From Symbiodinium natans (lineage: Eukaryota; Sar; Dinophyceae; Suessiales; Symbiodiniaceae): DNA of 25,000 nucleotides. The translations under genes were made by a program, and so were the position numbers. Positions 16,702 through 25,000 of this stretch are shown here, piece after piece. Each line of letters begins with the position of its first letter. Position 1 is the first letter of the stretch. Under the pieces are notes generated by a model. That model ran no database searches, was not told the origin of the DNA, and saw only the letters and a program-made list of their open reading frames with translations. Location of the stretch: assembly GCA_905221605.1 (NCBI GenBank), contig CAJNDS010002224.1:852523-877522 (forward strand), given 5' to 3'.

Positions 16702-18165
16702 CTGGCCCGGGCTGCAAAACCTGCCCCTGCAGCAGCTGCAAGCGGCAGCTTTTGCGACCTGCCGATGCAAGGAAGAGTGTGCACGCAGGCTGGGCTCTTA
16801 GGGTTTTAGGGGGCTTAGGGTTCCCCTAAACCCTAACATTCTCTACCATATAAACCTAAATGTTAAACACGAATTTGGCGATCTGGTCAATTTTACCCCC
16901 CCGTTGTTCAGCACGAATTAGGGCCTATTCAACCCTAGCCGAAACCGAAACTTCGCCAATAAGCTCAAGTTTGCATATTCTCGACCACTACTAGTTCCCA
17001 GAGAGGATCCCAGGAATATAAACGGAACCCTTTTTTGCGCTGAAGGGGTCCAGTACAAACCCCCAAGGACGAGACTACCCGAAACCCTAAACCCTAAACC
17101 CTAAACCCTAACCTTACAGCAATAGCCCCCAACGTACTGGCAGACAGTGGCAGCTGCCTCGCCCTGTGCGGGGCGCGGCTGCCAGAGGCTCCGCCGGAGA
17201 TGGCAGTGGTTCCACCTGGCACCTTGGGGGCGTTTTGGGGTTTGGGGTTTGGGGTTTAGGGTTCAGGGTTAGTTTTTGGGGGTGGGATTTAGGGTTTAAG
17301 GGTTAGGGTTTAGGGGTGTGTGATTGTTGGGTTTGAGGCTCTGGGGTTTAGGGTTCGGGGTTTCGGATTGTTTTGGGATTTGGGGTCCAGTTCAAGAGCG
17401 TTAGGGGTTTGGAGATTCCCCCTTAATTATACTAACAGTCCTGAATCGGGGTTGTAAAACCCCTTTTCAACAACATCCCAAGGTCGGGCGAGAATTAGGG
17501 CGTGGTAGGGCCTAGAACAGCCCAGTACCCAGGATTTCCCAGATCCATTGCAAAAGCCAAACAAAAATCGCAGACCCGAAGTTCTGGGAGTGTAGGGTTT
17601 TGGGGGGGGCTTTCCTCTATCCCTAAACCCTAAACCCTAAACCCTCAACCCTAAACCCTCAACCCTAAACCCTAAACCCTTCAAAGACCCCGCTGCTCTT
17701 GAGTCGACCTCTGCTGCAGGCAGCCCCAGCACCGGACCAGGCCGCTCCAGGACCTCATTTGGAAGACGGTTAAGGGTGGGTTTAGGGTTTAGGGTTTAGG
17801 GTTTAGGGTTTAGGGTTTAGGGTTTAGGGTTTAGGGTTTAGGGTTTAGGGTTTAGGGTTTAGGGTTTAGGGCTTCGGGTTTAGGGCTTAGGGTTTAGGGT
17901 TTAGGGCTTAGGGTTTAGGGTTTAGGGTCTAGGGTTTAGGGGTTAGGGTTTAGGTCTACAAGGGGTTTAGGGTTCTAGGGTTGAGGGTTCAGGGTCGGGT
18001 CGTTGGGCTCAAGAATGAGGTTTAGGGTTTGGGGTTTAGGGTTTAGGGTTTAGGGTTGAGGGTTGAGGGTTGAGGGTTGAGGGTTTAGGGACCACCTCCC
18101 CCCCCTCCCTGCCCTCACCCATCCAAGTGGCCGGTCGGGCGTGGCCGGGGCCAGCAAAAGCCAAC
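16702..18165 (-). CDS. Pro/Ala/Cys-rich protein, internal part, four phase-coherent exons
   Basis: Exons 18165-18119 (WLLLAPATPDRPLGW), 17753-17689 (VLERPGPVLGLPAAEVDSRA), 17222-17138 (CQVEPLPSPAEPLAAAPRTG, then RGSCHCLP) and 16758-16702 (VAKAAACSCCRGRFCSPGQ) join in phase. Donors are |GTGAGG, |GTCTTT, |GTACGT and |GTCGCA; every acceptor is AG|G. The last two exons give a Cys-rich segment (six Cys over about 30 residues), which could be metal-binding or disulphide-bonded (inference). The first exon starts with a hydrophobic run. Two exons are also open on the plus strand (at 17115, NVLADSGSCLALCGARLPEA; at 16690, ELRKACDLARAAKPAPAAAA), so strand is the main doubt; phase agreement over three junctions favours minus. 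Introns contain the long tract at 17778-17955. Confidence 0.42.
17408..17479. mobile_element. Family-1 element, internally deleted
   Basis: Left arm ATTCCCCCTTAATTATACTA ACAGTCCTGAATCGGGGTTG is intact; the right arm is reduced to CAACATCCCAAGG. Confidence 0.7.
17778..18095. repeat. Long TTTAGGG tract with a GGGTTGA sub-array
   Basis: About 24 units (17778-17955), degenerate sequence, then units ending in four GGGTTGA copies (about 18055-18082). It fills the first intron of the 16702-18165 gene. Confidence 0.9.
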
Positions 18166-18786
18166 CTTTGCAGGTTTACAGGGTTGTGGAAGAAACCCCG
18201 AAGCCTGAACCCCAAACCCCAAAACCCAAAACCTCAAAGCCTGAACCCTAAAACCCTAAACCCCCAAGACCTCAAACCCATAACCCAATAAATCCCTAAA
18301 CTACCCTATAAATCCCCAAACCCCAAGACCTCAAACCCATAACCCTAAACCCTAAATCCCCAAACCCCAAACACCAGATTGTGAAAGCCTTTCACAATGA
18401 AAATCTGTAAGCCTGAAGGCAGGCGCAGCGTCAAAGCCCGTAGCCCGAAACCCTCAAAGCCTGAAGCCCTTGAGGTTTAGGGTTTAGGGTTTAGGGTTTA
18501 GGAGTTAGGATTTAGTTTAGAGTCTGGGGTTTAGGGTTTAAGGTTTAGGGTCAACGAAACCCAAGACTTAGGGTGTATAGCGTGTGGGATGCTGAAGGCC
18601 CGAAAACTCCCAGGGTTTAGGGGGGCCTGTGGGATCCTCCTCGAAACCCTATGGTGTCACTGCAGTTAGGCAAGTCCCCTCGAAAGAAGAAGGGTCCTAC
18701 AGTCCTACACAGACCTAAGCCGAACTAAGCCCTAAGCCCGAAACGCAATCCCAGTTCTTCCTCAGGCTAAGCCCGAAACCGAATGC

Positions 18787-18921
18787 CTAGTACTTCCTCC
18801 GGCTCCCTAGGCCCTCGGCAACATGTTCGATCAGCTCAATCTCTCCAGAACCATACTGGCACGAGCTCGTGTGGTAACTGCTCAAAACTACGGTCCTTTT
18901 GGGGGTCACCATGACCAGCCT
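18787..18921 (-). CDS. Candidate coding island, frame unresolved
   Basis: Two minus-strand frames are open. One starts at an ATG at 18912 and reads MVTPKRTVVLSSYHTSSCQY then GSGEIELIEHVAEGLGSRRK to TAG at 18787. The other begins after TTTAG|GCTGG (tract-supplied acceptor at 18922) and reads AGHGDPQKDRSFEQLPHELV to a possible donor |GTATGG. Both look protein-like and I cannot choose. An exon is likely; its product is unknown. Confidence 0.38.
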   Translation of the reverse strand, partial: RLVMVTPKRTVVLSSYHTSSCQYGSGEIELIEHVAEGLGSRRKY

Positions 18922-19022
18922 AAACCCTAAACCATAAACCCTAAACAGGCGGCCCCTCATATCCAGCGTCCAGAAACCCTACACCCTAAACACTAAACCC
19001 TGAACCCGAAACCCGAAACCTG

Positions 19023-19071
19023 GCGCACTAGGGCCCAAGGCTGGCTCAGCCAACTCATCCTCCTGGCATTC
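19023..19071 (-). CDS. Candidate short exon
   Basis: Island between GCCAG| and GCCAG|GTTTCG on the minus strand. One frame reads EDELAEPALGPSAP (phase 0 in, 1 out). Another reads RMSWLSQPWALVRQ and would join in phase to the exon at 19562-19500. Short and frame-ambiguous. Confidence 0.27.
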
Positions 19072-19345
19072 CGGGGGTCAGACGACAGGCTTGCCCTAAC
19101 CCCCGAACCCCAAACTCGAGGGCATGATGTAAGGCTTATAGGGGTTAAGGCTTAGGGCTTAGGGTTCAGGGTTTAGGGTTTAGGGGTCTTTTTTACAGGT
19201 TCCGTGGATGCTGAAGAAGGAGTGGGGATTCGGTTTTGGTTCATGGACGTCGCTCAACAAGCCTGACACCCACCCCCCCCCAACCTTCCAAAGGAAAAGA
19301 GCCTACGCTCATGTGAACTGGGAAACTGCAGCCCTAAACCCTAAA

Positions 19346-19440
19346 CCTGAACCCCAAACTTCCCCAAACTTCCCCAAACTTCCCCAAACCCTAAACCCTA
19401 AACCCTAAACCCTAAACCCTAAACCCCAAACCCTAAACTA
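19346..19440. repeat. CTTCCCCAAA triplet and CCCTAAA tract
   Basis: Three tandem CTTCCCCAAA decamers lead directly into CCCTAAA units. Confidence 0.85.
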
Positions 19441-19499
19441 AAACCTCAATCTGAGATTGGAGGCCTCACTTCCCGGCCAGGGGGGGAAAGCCTGCCCAC

Positions 19500-19562
19500 C
19501 TCTTGCTGAAAGGCGCGACGCGCCAATTGAGCCGCAAGTGCGCGGGGCCCGAGGCTGCGATG
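19500..19562 (-). CDS. Candidate short exon
   Basis: After a heptamer-derived ACCCTAAG| the minus strand reads IAASGPAHLRLNWRVAPFSK and meets a GT donor (AAGAG|GTGGGC). Non-repetitive composition. Phase 2 in and 2 out, compatible with the island at 19071-19023. Confidence 0.32.
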
Positions 19563-19978
19563 CTTAGGGTTTGGGGTTTAGGGTTTAGGGTTTAGGGGTT
19601 TAGGGGTTTCGGGGTTTAGGGGTTCAGGGGTTGAGGGGTTTAGTTTGCAGGGTTGTCGGGCATTGTGGAACCCCATACTACACTCACCCTACTACCTAGG
19701 GGTCATGAACCGGCCTACCTTAATGGGATTTAGGGTTTTGGGTGCTTTTCCCACCATTGCTACGGAAGATAAGAGCTCGGTTTAGGATTTAGGGTTCCGG
19801 GGTTTAGGGTTTAGGGTTTAGGGGGATTAAACTGGTTTGGGTACGATACAGCAGCAGTTGCGGGTGGGGGTAGTTAGCCATTGTCATTAGAGGAACGGTC
19901 TCCTCTGGCCGTTTGGGACTCTAGGTCCGAAACCCCAAACCCCGCACGAACCCGCTCCAGCACAGACCCCTCACCGCC
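19563..19978. other. Stretch with heptamers and no clear gene
   Basis: G-rich heptamers at 19563-19640 and 19797-19826; between them unique sequence without a convincing coding island. Confidence 0.5.
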
Positions 19979-20095
19979 CGCACCCTAAACCCTAAACCCT
20001 AAACCCTAAACCCTAAACCCTAAACCCTAAACCCTAAACCCTAAACCCTAAACCCTAAACCCTAAACCCGGACCCCAAACCCTAAACCCTAAATT
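19979..20095. repeat. CCCTAAA tract
   Basis: About 15 units, nearly perfect. Just downstream a short plus-strand island (AEASSLARSEALK, 20117-20156) ends at GTGAGT and might be an exon. Confidence 0.92.
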
Positions 20096-20208
20096 GCGTG
20101 GAGCTGATCTTCAGAGCGGAGGCCTCCTCACTAGCTCGCTCAGAGGCCCTGAAGAGTGAGTGACGCTTGCGGCTGCCGCAGCTTCAGGGCCACCACTGGT
20201 CTGAGTTT

Positions 20209-20322
20209 GGGATGTGTCCCCTTATACTAGCCGTCCTGAATCGGGATTAGGGTTTAGGGTTTAGGGTTTAGGGTTTAGGGTTTAGGGGTGCATTACAATC
20301 CCTATTAAGGACAGTTAGTAGC
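20209..20322. mobile_element. Family-1 element with a heptamer tract in its loop
   Basis: GGGATGTGTCCCCTTATACT, AGCCGTCCTGAATCGGGATT, then about 40 bp of TTTAGGG units, then GTGCATTACAATCCCTATTA AGGACAGTTAGTA. The outer right arm is lost. Confidence 0.8.
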
Positions 20323-20400
20323 CGAAATAGGAGGTCGGAAAAAAATGCTACTCTGTATGCACATTTCCCGCACAAATAGCCCTGAAAAGCAGGCACGTCA

Positions 20401-20830
20401 CGAGAAAAAAAACACACACACACACACACAAAAAAAAAAAAGTTACGTTGAATATATTCCCCCTGAGTCGTCTAGAACCCCTAAACCCTAAACCCGATGT
20501 CCTCAACTCCTATGGACTCTCGCAACAAAAAATGACTAGAGGGGTTTCACGTCCACAGCTTCCAGAGCTACCTTCTTTAAACTTTAAAGAGTATATGCCT
20601 CAAACACCAGAATGCCCACAACAATACTAGTCTAAGTTGTGCTTGAAACTCTTTGAAAACTGTTTGCGAATAGGTTCCCTCATGAGGCAAGAAGGGAACT
20701 TAAGAATGTACGGAACCTTGCATAAGTCAGCTAATTTTCAAGATCTGTTAGCGTGACGGAGCCGTGAGCTCTTCACCTCAGCTCTGTCATATCTCTGCCT
20801 GCGAGAACCGCGACCCGAAACCCTAAACCC
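20401..20830. other. Unique, less repetitive stretch, no gene recognised
   Basis: CA and A runs (20405-20442), then about 400 bp nearly free of heptamers. Open frames are short and give no family signal. Confidence 0.45.
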
Positions 20831-20880
20831 CAAATCCTGTGAAGCCCTAAGCCCTAAAGCCTAAATCTTTGGATTCCTTT

Positions 20881-20975
20881 GGATGTTCCCCATTATACTA
20901 ACAGTCCTGAATAGGGATTAGACTACCCCCTGCAATACTCTTGTTAAGGACTGTTAGTATAAGGGGGAACATCCC
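20881..20975. mobile_element. Family-1 element, full length
   Basis: GGATGTTCCCCATTATACTA, ACAGTCCTGAATAGGGATTA, loop with CCCCC, then TTGTTAAGGACTGTTAGTAT, AAGGGGGAACATCCC. Arms of about 40 bp. TATACTAACAG in the left arm resembles a TACTAAC branch site plus AG. Confidence 0.85.
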
Positions 20976-21239
20976 AGCCCAAAACTCTTAACCGGAGACC
21001 GTACCTGTAACCTCAAGTACCTACTTACAGTTTTTATGGGTTTTACCATGTATTCATGGGTAGTTACCAGTAAACTGCAGGTAATTGGGGTTGCAGGTAG
21101 ACCCTAGACCCGAAACCCTAAACCCTAAACCCGAAACCCTCAACTGCACGCTGCGCCCCCGGACGGAAAGGAGTGTTGCGAAACCGCTCGGAGACCTGCG
21201 GCTGTCGGATCCTGGCCAGGGAGTTCGTTTTAGGGTCTG

Positions 21240-21535
21240 GGGTTTGGGTTTAGGGTTTAGGGTTTAGGGTTTAGGGTTTAGGGTTTGGGGTTTGTGGTTT
21301 GGGGTTTGGGGTTTGGGGTTTGGGGTTTGGGGTTTGGGGTTTGGGGTTTGGGGTTTGGGGTTTGGGGTTTGGGGTTTGGGGTTTGGGGTTTGGGTTTGGA
21401 GTTTGGAGTTTGGGGTTTGGGGTTTGGGGTTTGGGGTTTGGGGTTTGGGGTTTGGGGTTTGGGGTTTGGGGTTTGGGGTTTGGGTTTGGAGTTTGGGGTT
21501 TGGGTTTGGAGTTTGGGGTGTCGGGTTTGGGGTAT
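21240..21535. repeat. Homogeneous TTTGGGG variant heptamer array
   Basis: A few TTTAGGG units change into about 30 TTTGGGG units with occasional TTTGGAG and TTTGGG. Frames over it (GVWGLGFGVWGLGF) are repeat translations, not genes. Confidence 0.94.
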
Positions 21536-21846
21536 AGGGCTTATAGGGCGCGAACTCTTCGAGTTTCAATTCTTCAAATCTCAAGCCCACCTACAAAGCC
21601 TAAACCACACACAGCTGTAGGCCGTTGTAACGAAAACAAATTCAGGTTTGTTAGCTAACTAGCGCCAAAAGAAGAGTTTAGGGTTTAGGGTTCGTCCCTA
21701 AGCCCTGTAAACATTGCGCAGCTTGAGGGTTTGGGGTTTTATAGGGTCCTGGGGGAGAGGAGTTCATGGGGGGTAGGTACCTAGAGTACCTGTAAAAAGT
21801 TGCGGGAGCCACAGGGAGTCGTGGGAAAAAATGTTAGGATCATGGC

Positions 21847-22094
21847 CCTGTTTCGTGGGTGCCAAGAAGATGAGCAGCGGGCCTGGTTCGGGCTCAGACT
21901 GGCCCTGTGAAGTCCGGTCTCCGTCCGCAATGCACCAGGCCACTGCCGCCAAGAGCGTGGTCTTGCCTCCGCCGGCAAAGCACTCGATGATGGCGACTGC
22001 TCCGCGCAGAGACTGGCGCGCATGCCTTTAGCTCTCTAGGAGGAACCTTGGGATACCATCCTTGAACTTCGTTGAATCCCCTCCCTTGAGAGCC
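21847..22094 (-). pseudogene. P-loop (superfamily 1 helicase-like) exon with an in-frame TAA
   Basis: From CCCTTACAG|G at 22095, the minus strand reads ALKGGDSTKFKDGIP, then HARQSLRGAVAIIECFAGGG, KTTLLAAVAWCIADGDRTSQ and PGPLLIFLAPTKQG. FAGGGKTT fits helicase motif I of the AGxGKTT type (UvrD/AAA_19 group), and PLLIFLAPTKQG, after a hydrophobic strand, fits motif Ia. A helicase or related NTPase that couples ATP hydrolysis to movement on nucleic acid is the likely role; motifs II-VI are not in this exon. The frame is continuous except for one TAA at 22028-22030. Either the copy is inactive, or the 21 nt at 22046-22026 (starts GT, ends AG, divisible by three) is an extremely short intron, or the stop is read through. 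A possible next exon at about 21592-21550 reads GLRFEELKLEEFA. A GC donor may end the exon at 21847. Confidence 0.6.
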
Positions 22095-22218
22095 CTGTAA
22101 GGGTTTCAGGGGAAGGTGAAGGGACTTCAGGGAATCCAAGGCTTTGAGGTGTTGATGGCGCAGAGAGTTTGGGGATCAGGATTCTTGAAGGGGAGGGGTC
22201 GTTACATGGTTCCCCTTC

Positions 22219-22314
22219 GTATGGGCCCTTAAAAGGGTACCACTTATATACAAATTAAGGACCCATACTTCAGAACCCTTTGAAAGGAGGTTGGGGACCA
22301 TATCAAGGGCCCAT
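22219..22314. mobile_element. Family-4 inverted-repeat element
   Basis: GTATGGGCCCTT (22219-22230) is inverted at the right as AAGGGCCCAT (22305-22314). The inside shares ACTTCAGAACCCT and GGGGACCA with sequence at about 950-992, where CGTATAGGGCCCTT also occurs upstream (774-787). Confidence 0.6.
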
Positions 22315-22319
22315 GAAAC

Positions 22320-22848
22320 TGCCCACAGAAAAGTGTAGGGGTCAGCCTGTGAAATCCTAGAAATTCCCTAAACCCTGCCTAAGCCCCTGAGTGAAAACGA
22401 TTGGAAGGAAACGAGGCCGGAAAAGATCCGAAAACCCTTACGCTCTTAATCCGCAACCCGAATCCAACGCCCTAAACGCCCTAGACACCCTGCGCTCCTA
22501 ACTCCAGATCCCCGGCGTCCAGTCACAAACCCCTGAATCCCGGTACCCGAGTATGAAACCCCAGCAGTCCCTTTGACCCCTCTAAACCCCTAGCAGTCCC
22601 TTTGACTCCTCTAAACCCCTAAGCCCTTCTACACCCTGCAAAGCCCTCTAAATCTCGTAAGTTTCTACATATACCCCTGAACCCTAACTCTACACCCTAA
22701 ACCCTAAGCCCTGTATATAACCCTACCCTCAAAACCCTGACCTTCCCGAAAACCCCTATATAACCCTTACCCAGACCCTTGGGAGGATCCAAAAAGTAGA
22801 ACCCCCGAATAGTACCCTATACTAATATTGCATGCTTAGGGTTGGTTG
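22320..22848. other. Degenerate C-rich stretch with a 30-bp tandem duplication
   Basis: Scattered CCCTAAA and CCCTATATAA units; AGCAGTCCCTTTGAC plus CCTCTAAACCCCT is tandemly repeated at 22562-22621. A weak plus-strand island at 22380-22442 (LSENDWKETRPEKIRKPLRS) may be coding; otherwise nothing clear. Confidence 0.5.
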
Positions 22849-23145
22849 GGGTTTAGGGTTTAGGGTTTAGGGTTTAGGGTTTAGGGTTTCGGGTTTAGGG
22901 TTTAGGGTTTGGGGTTTAGGGTTTAGGGTTTAGGGTTTAGGGTTTAGGGTTTAGGGTTTAGGGTAAAAAGCACATCTCCCGAAACAAAAACCAAAGCCTC
23001 AGCGCTCCCCAGCATCTCAGGGGGCTCTTGGGGCCTACCACGTCTCAACGGCGTGGCAGGCGAAACTTCTAGGGTTTAGGGTTTAGGATTTAGGGTTTAG
23101 GGTTTAGGGTTTAGGATTTAGGGTTTAGGGTTTAGGGAAATTCTG
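22849..23145. repeat. TTTAGGG tracts either side of an exon
   Basis: 22849-22965 and 23070-23136; the exon 23068-22992 of the minus-strand gene lies between them, its acceptor AG formed by a CCCTAG variant. Confidence 0.9.
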
Positions 23146-24540
23146 TAAATCAGGTTCCTTGTCCGGGGTTTCGGATCGAAATACAGGCTCTGATGGGAGA
23201 AGTGACCACATAGGTGGTAGGGTTTAGGGTTTAGGGTTGGGGGTTTGGGGTTTAGGGTTTAGTTATTTATTTATTATTAGTTTTTTTTTTTTTTTTTTGG
23301 GGGGGGGGGGGGGGTGGGGTTTACGGCCTTTTTTAAGGCTTCACGGATGAGGGCTTAGGGGCATCGGTTTCATTTGTTGATTTTACGGTTTGGGGAGAAT
23401 CATGGGAGGTTGCAAGGGATCATCGCCATCACTGGGTTTAGGGTTCATGCGGGTCAGGGTTTAGGGTTCCGGGTTTGAGGCGAGGGTTTAGGGTTTATGG
23501 TTTAGCCCTCCAGGCGGTGCACCAACGATCTCACTGGCCATCGTCACTTCCTTGCCCAACGCCTTGATCTGCTCACTCTGGGAGATGATAGTCCCCGCCA
23601 GCTTCACTGGGGTGTCTTTCAGCGCCGCGTTCCTGGCCGCGAGCTCGAAAAGCGCCTGGGCCGCTGTATGCAGATTCGTCACCCCAGCGGGTGCTCCGGA
23701 CTGCCGCGGGTTCGCCGGCGTGAGTGCCTGGTCCGTGAGGAGCCCGGCTCCCATCAGGGCCGCCGACGACGCACTTAGGATTTAGAGTATCGGGGAGGGT
23801 TAAAAAAAGATTATGAAGAATGTACTGTAGGACTCTAGATATCGACAGTCTAAATAGGTTATTGTTGGGATGCACGCTCCCAGCAGCGCCCTGTACAGGG
23901 TTTAGGGTTTAAGGTTTAGGGTTTAGGGTTTAGGGTTTAGGGCTAGGGTTCAGGGTCCACATGGTAGCCATACTGTTCGGTGTTTTTTCATCCTCGAAGA
24001 GTGCAGGGCCCATTTACCAGCAGGTATGGCGATACCTGTATCCGATCAACCCGCTGCCCCCAAAAGCACAGAAGTCGACCCAAACCTAAACCCTAAACCC
24101 TGCACCCTAAACCTGAGACCCTATATCCAAAACCCTAAACCCTAAACCCTAAACCCTATACCCTATACCCTAACCCCAGGCCCTACACCCTTCAAACGCT
24201 TGAAACATGAAGCTCGTACAGACCTCCGAACGAGAAAGCTCTTCACAAACAACCACGCGCCCTAAACCCTAAACCCTAAACCCTGAACCCTGAACCCTAG
24301 ACCTTAAGCCCTACTGTGCATCAGCTAGAGTCAGTGTGTGAAACAAACCTCGCCCAAAACCTCAAACCTTAACCCGAAACCCTACGCACCCCCCAAAAAC
24401 CAAACCCTAAACCCTAAACACTAAACCCTAAACCCTAAACCCTAAATCCTAAACCTTGGCGAGGCCCCGGCGGAATGGCGGCGCCCAGGGCTTCCTGAAG
24501 CGACTGCGCCGGGGGAGTCAGCTTCGGCTCCTCGAGTGTA
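22992..24540 (-). CDS. Unrecognised protein, internal part, four phase-coherent exons
   Basis: Exons 24540-24455 (TLEEPKLTPPAQSLQEALGA), 24261-24189 (RVVVCEELSRSEVCTSFMFQ), 23773-23523 (ASSAALMGAGLLTDQALTPA, then FELAARNAALKDTPVKLAGT and SQSEQIKALGKEVTMASEIV) and 23068-22992 (VSPATPLRRGRPQEPPEMLG) join with phases 1, 2 and 1 matching at each junction, giving about 162 codons. The 251-nt exon has high GC and clear third-position bias, and is one of the most convincing coding stretches here. Its Ala/Leu-rich part with heptad-like spacing may form a helix or coiled coil (inference). Splice sites repeatedly touch heptamers: CAAG|GTTTAGG, GGTTTAG|GGCG, CCCTAAG|T and AACCCTAG|AA. The next exon would start in phase 0; whether the helicase-like exon at 22094 belongs to the same gene is unknown. 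No family recognised. Confidence 0.58.
23217..23320. repeat. Heptamers, TTTATTTATTATTAG, poly-T then poly-G
   Basis: Short TTTAGGG tract followed by about 18 T and 16 G, resembling the C/A homopolymer pair at 6058-6107. Confidence 0.85.
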
Positions 24541-24550
24541 CTTAGGGATG

Positions 24551-25000
24551 GGGTTTGTTTAGGGTTTAGGGTTTAGGGTTTAGGGTTTAGGGTTTAGGGT
24601 TTAGGGTTTAGGGTTTAGGGTTTAGGGTTTAGGGTTTAGGGTTTAGGGCTTAGGGCTTAGGGTTTAGGGTTTAGGGTTTGATTAGGGTTTAGGGTTTAGG
24701 GTTTTCTTCAGGGTTTGGGGGGTTTAGGGTTTGATTCGAGCTTGGGGTTAGGGTTTAGGGTTTTTTTTCGGGGTTAGGGTTTGTTTAGGGTTTAGCGTTT
24801 GTTTAGGGCTCAGGGTTTATTTAGTGTTTAGGCTAAGGGTTGGTAGGGTTGAGTTAAGGGTTAACGGTTAAGGGGCCAATCTCGGGTTAAGAGTTCAGGG
24901 TTGAGGGTTCCGGGGTCCCCCAAAACCTCCCCCCCCCCCACCCCCCAGCAGGCTTTATAGGGCTTAGGGCTTAGGGCTTAGGGCTTAGGGCTTAGGGTTT
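24551..25000. repeat. TTTAGGG array grading into variant units to the window end
   Basis: About 20 units (24551-24690), then mixed TTTGTTTAGGG and GGGTTTGATT units and, at the end, (TTAGGGC)n. No gene seen. Confidence 0.88.

Noticed and set aside
17100-17235. Plus-strand LADSGSCLALCG as an aspartic-protease (retroelement) active site
   Set aside because: The minus strand gives an exon in phase with two neighbours; there is no other protease, reverse transcriptase or integrase signal nearby.
21264-21658. Overlapping long open frames on both strands (GVWGLGFGVW and PQTPNPKPQT types)
   Set aside because: They are translations of the TTTGGGG heptamer array; a 7-mer lacking stops stays open in several frames. 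No coding evidence.
1-25000. The whole window as a chromosome end (true telomere)
   Set aside because: Tracts occur throughout in both orientations with genes between, and no terminal uninterrupted array is present.
1-25000. CRISPR-like array from the regularly spaced heptamer tracts
   Set aside because: Spacing is irregular, units are 7 bp and tandem, there are no cas genes, and the window is eukaryotic.

Overview
The window looks like nuclear DNA of a dinoflagellate. Three things support this: leucine-rich-repeat (LRR) coding sequence of the 'L.L.NTxVSGSL' type common in dinoflagellates, very short exons joined by GT-AG and GC-AG introns (often AG|G at the acceptor), and a CCCTAAA/TTTAGGG telomere-type heptamer. 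No bacterial, organellar, rRNA or tRNA gene was found. The organism call is inference; no species is claimed.

The dominant feature is the heptamer. Several dozen separate tracts, in both orientations, fill introns and intergenic DNA from end to end, so this is not a simple chromosome end. Between the tracts lie short coding islands, mostly on the minus strand. I found them by looking for open peptides bounded by splice-like sites whose reading phases agree from island to island. The best models are: an LRR gene (about 1-3909, minus); a 3-prime gene end at 4252-5150, minus, one of whose introns is a terminal-inverted-repeat element; an LRR-like gene end at 6467-7361, minus; a small plus-strand gene end at 8635-8939; a complete five-exon acidic protein of 178 aa at 12992-15233, minus, with a tandemly duplicated exon; a Pro/Ala/Cys-rich partial gene at 16702-18165, minus; a P-loop helicase-like exon at 21847-22094, minus, carrying an in-frame TAA; and a four-exon partial gene at 22992-24540, minus. 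Several single exons cannot be assigned. All models are inferred by eye, without transcripts or database searches.

The second layer is a set of short (55-130 bp) inverted-repeat elements in at least five families. Family 1 (GGGATGTTCCCCCTTATACTAACAGTCC type) has ten copies. Family 2 (CTTGGTAGCCCAGC type) has two copies, both lying between coding-like sequence in the same orientation with splice sites at their ends, as expected of introners (intron-generating transposons). Families 3-5 have two copies each, and there is one near-perfect 97-bp palindrome.

The most unusual point is how the two layers interact. Heptamer tracts sit inside copies of families 1, 2 and 3, and two tracts are flanked by 24-27 bp direct duplications of the host sequence. 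This suggests insertion of telomere-type DNA at broken ends. Heptamers next to exons also appear to supply splice sites (TTTAG|G, CCCTAG|, G|GTTTAG). The combined picture is a genome where break-repair telomere tracts and introner-like elements build the introns.
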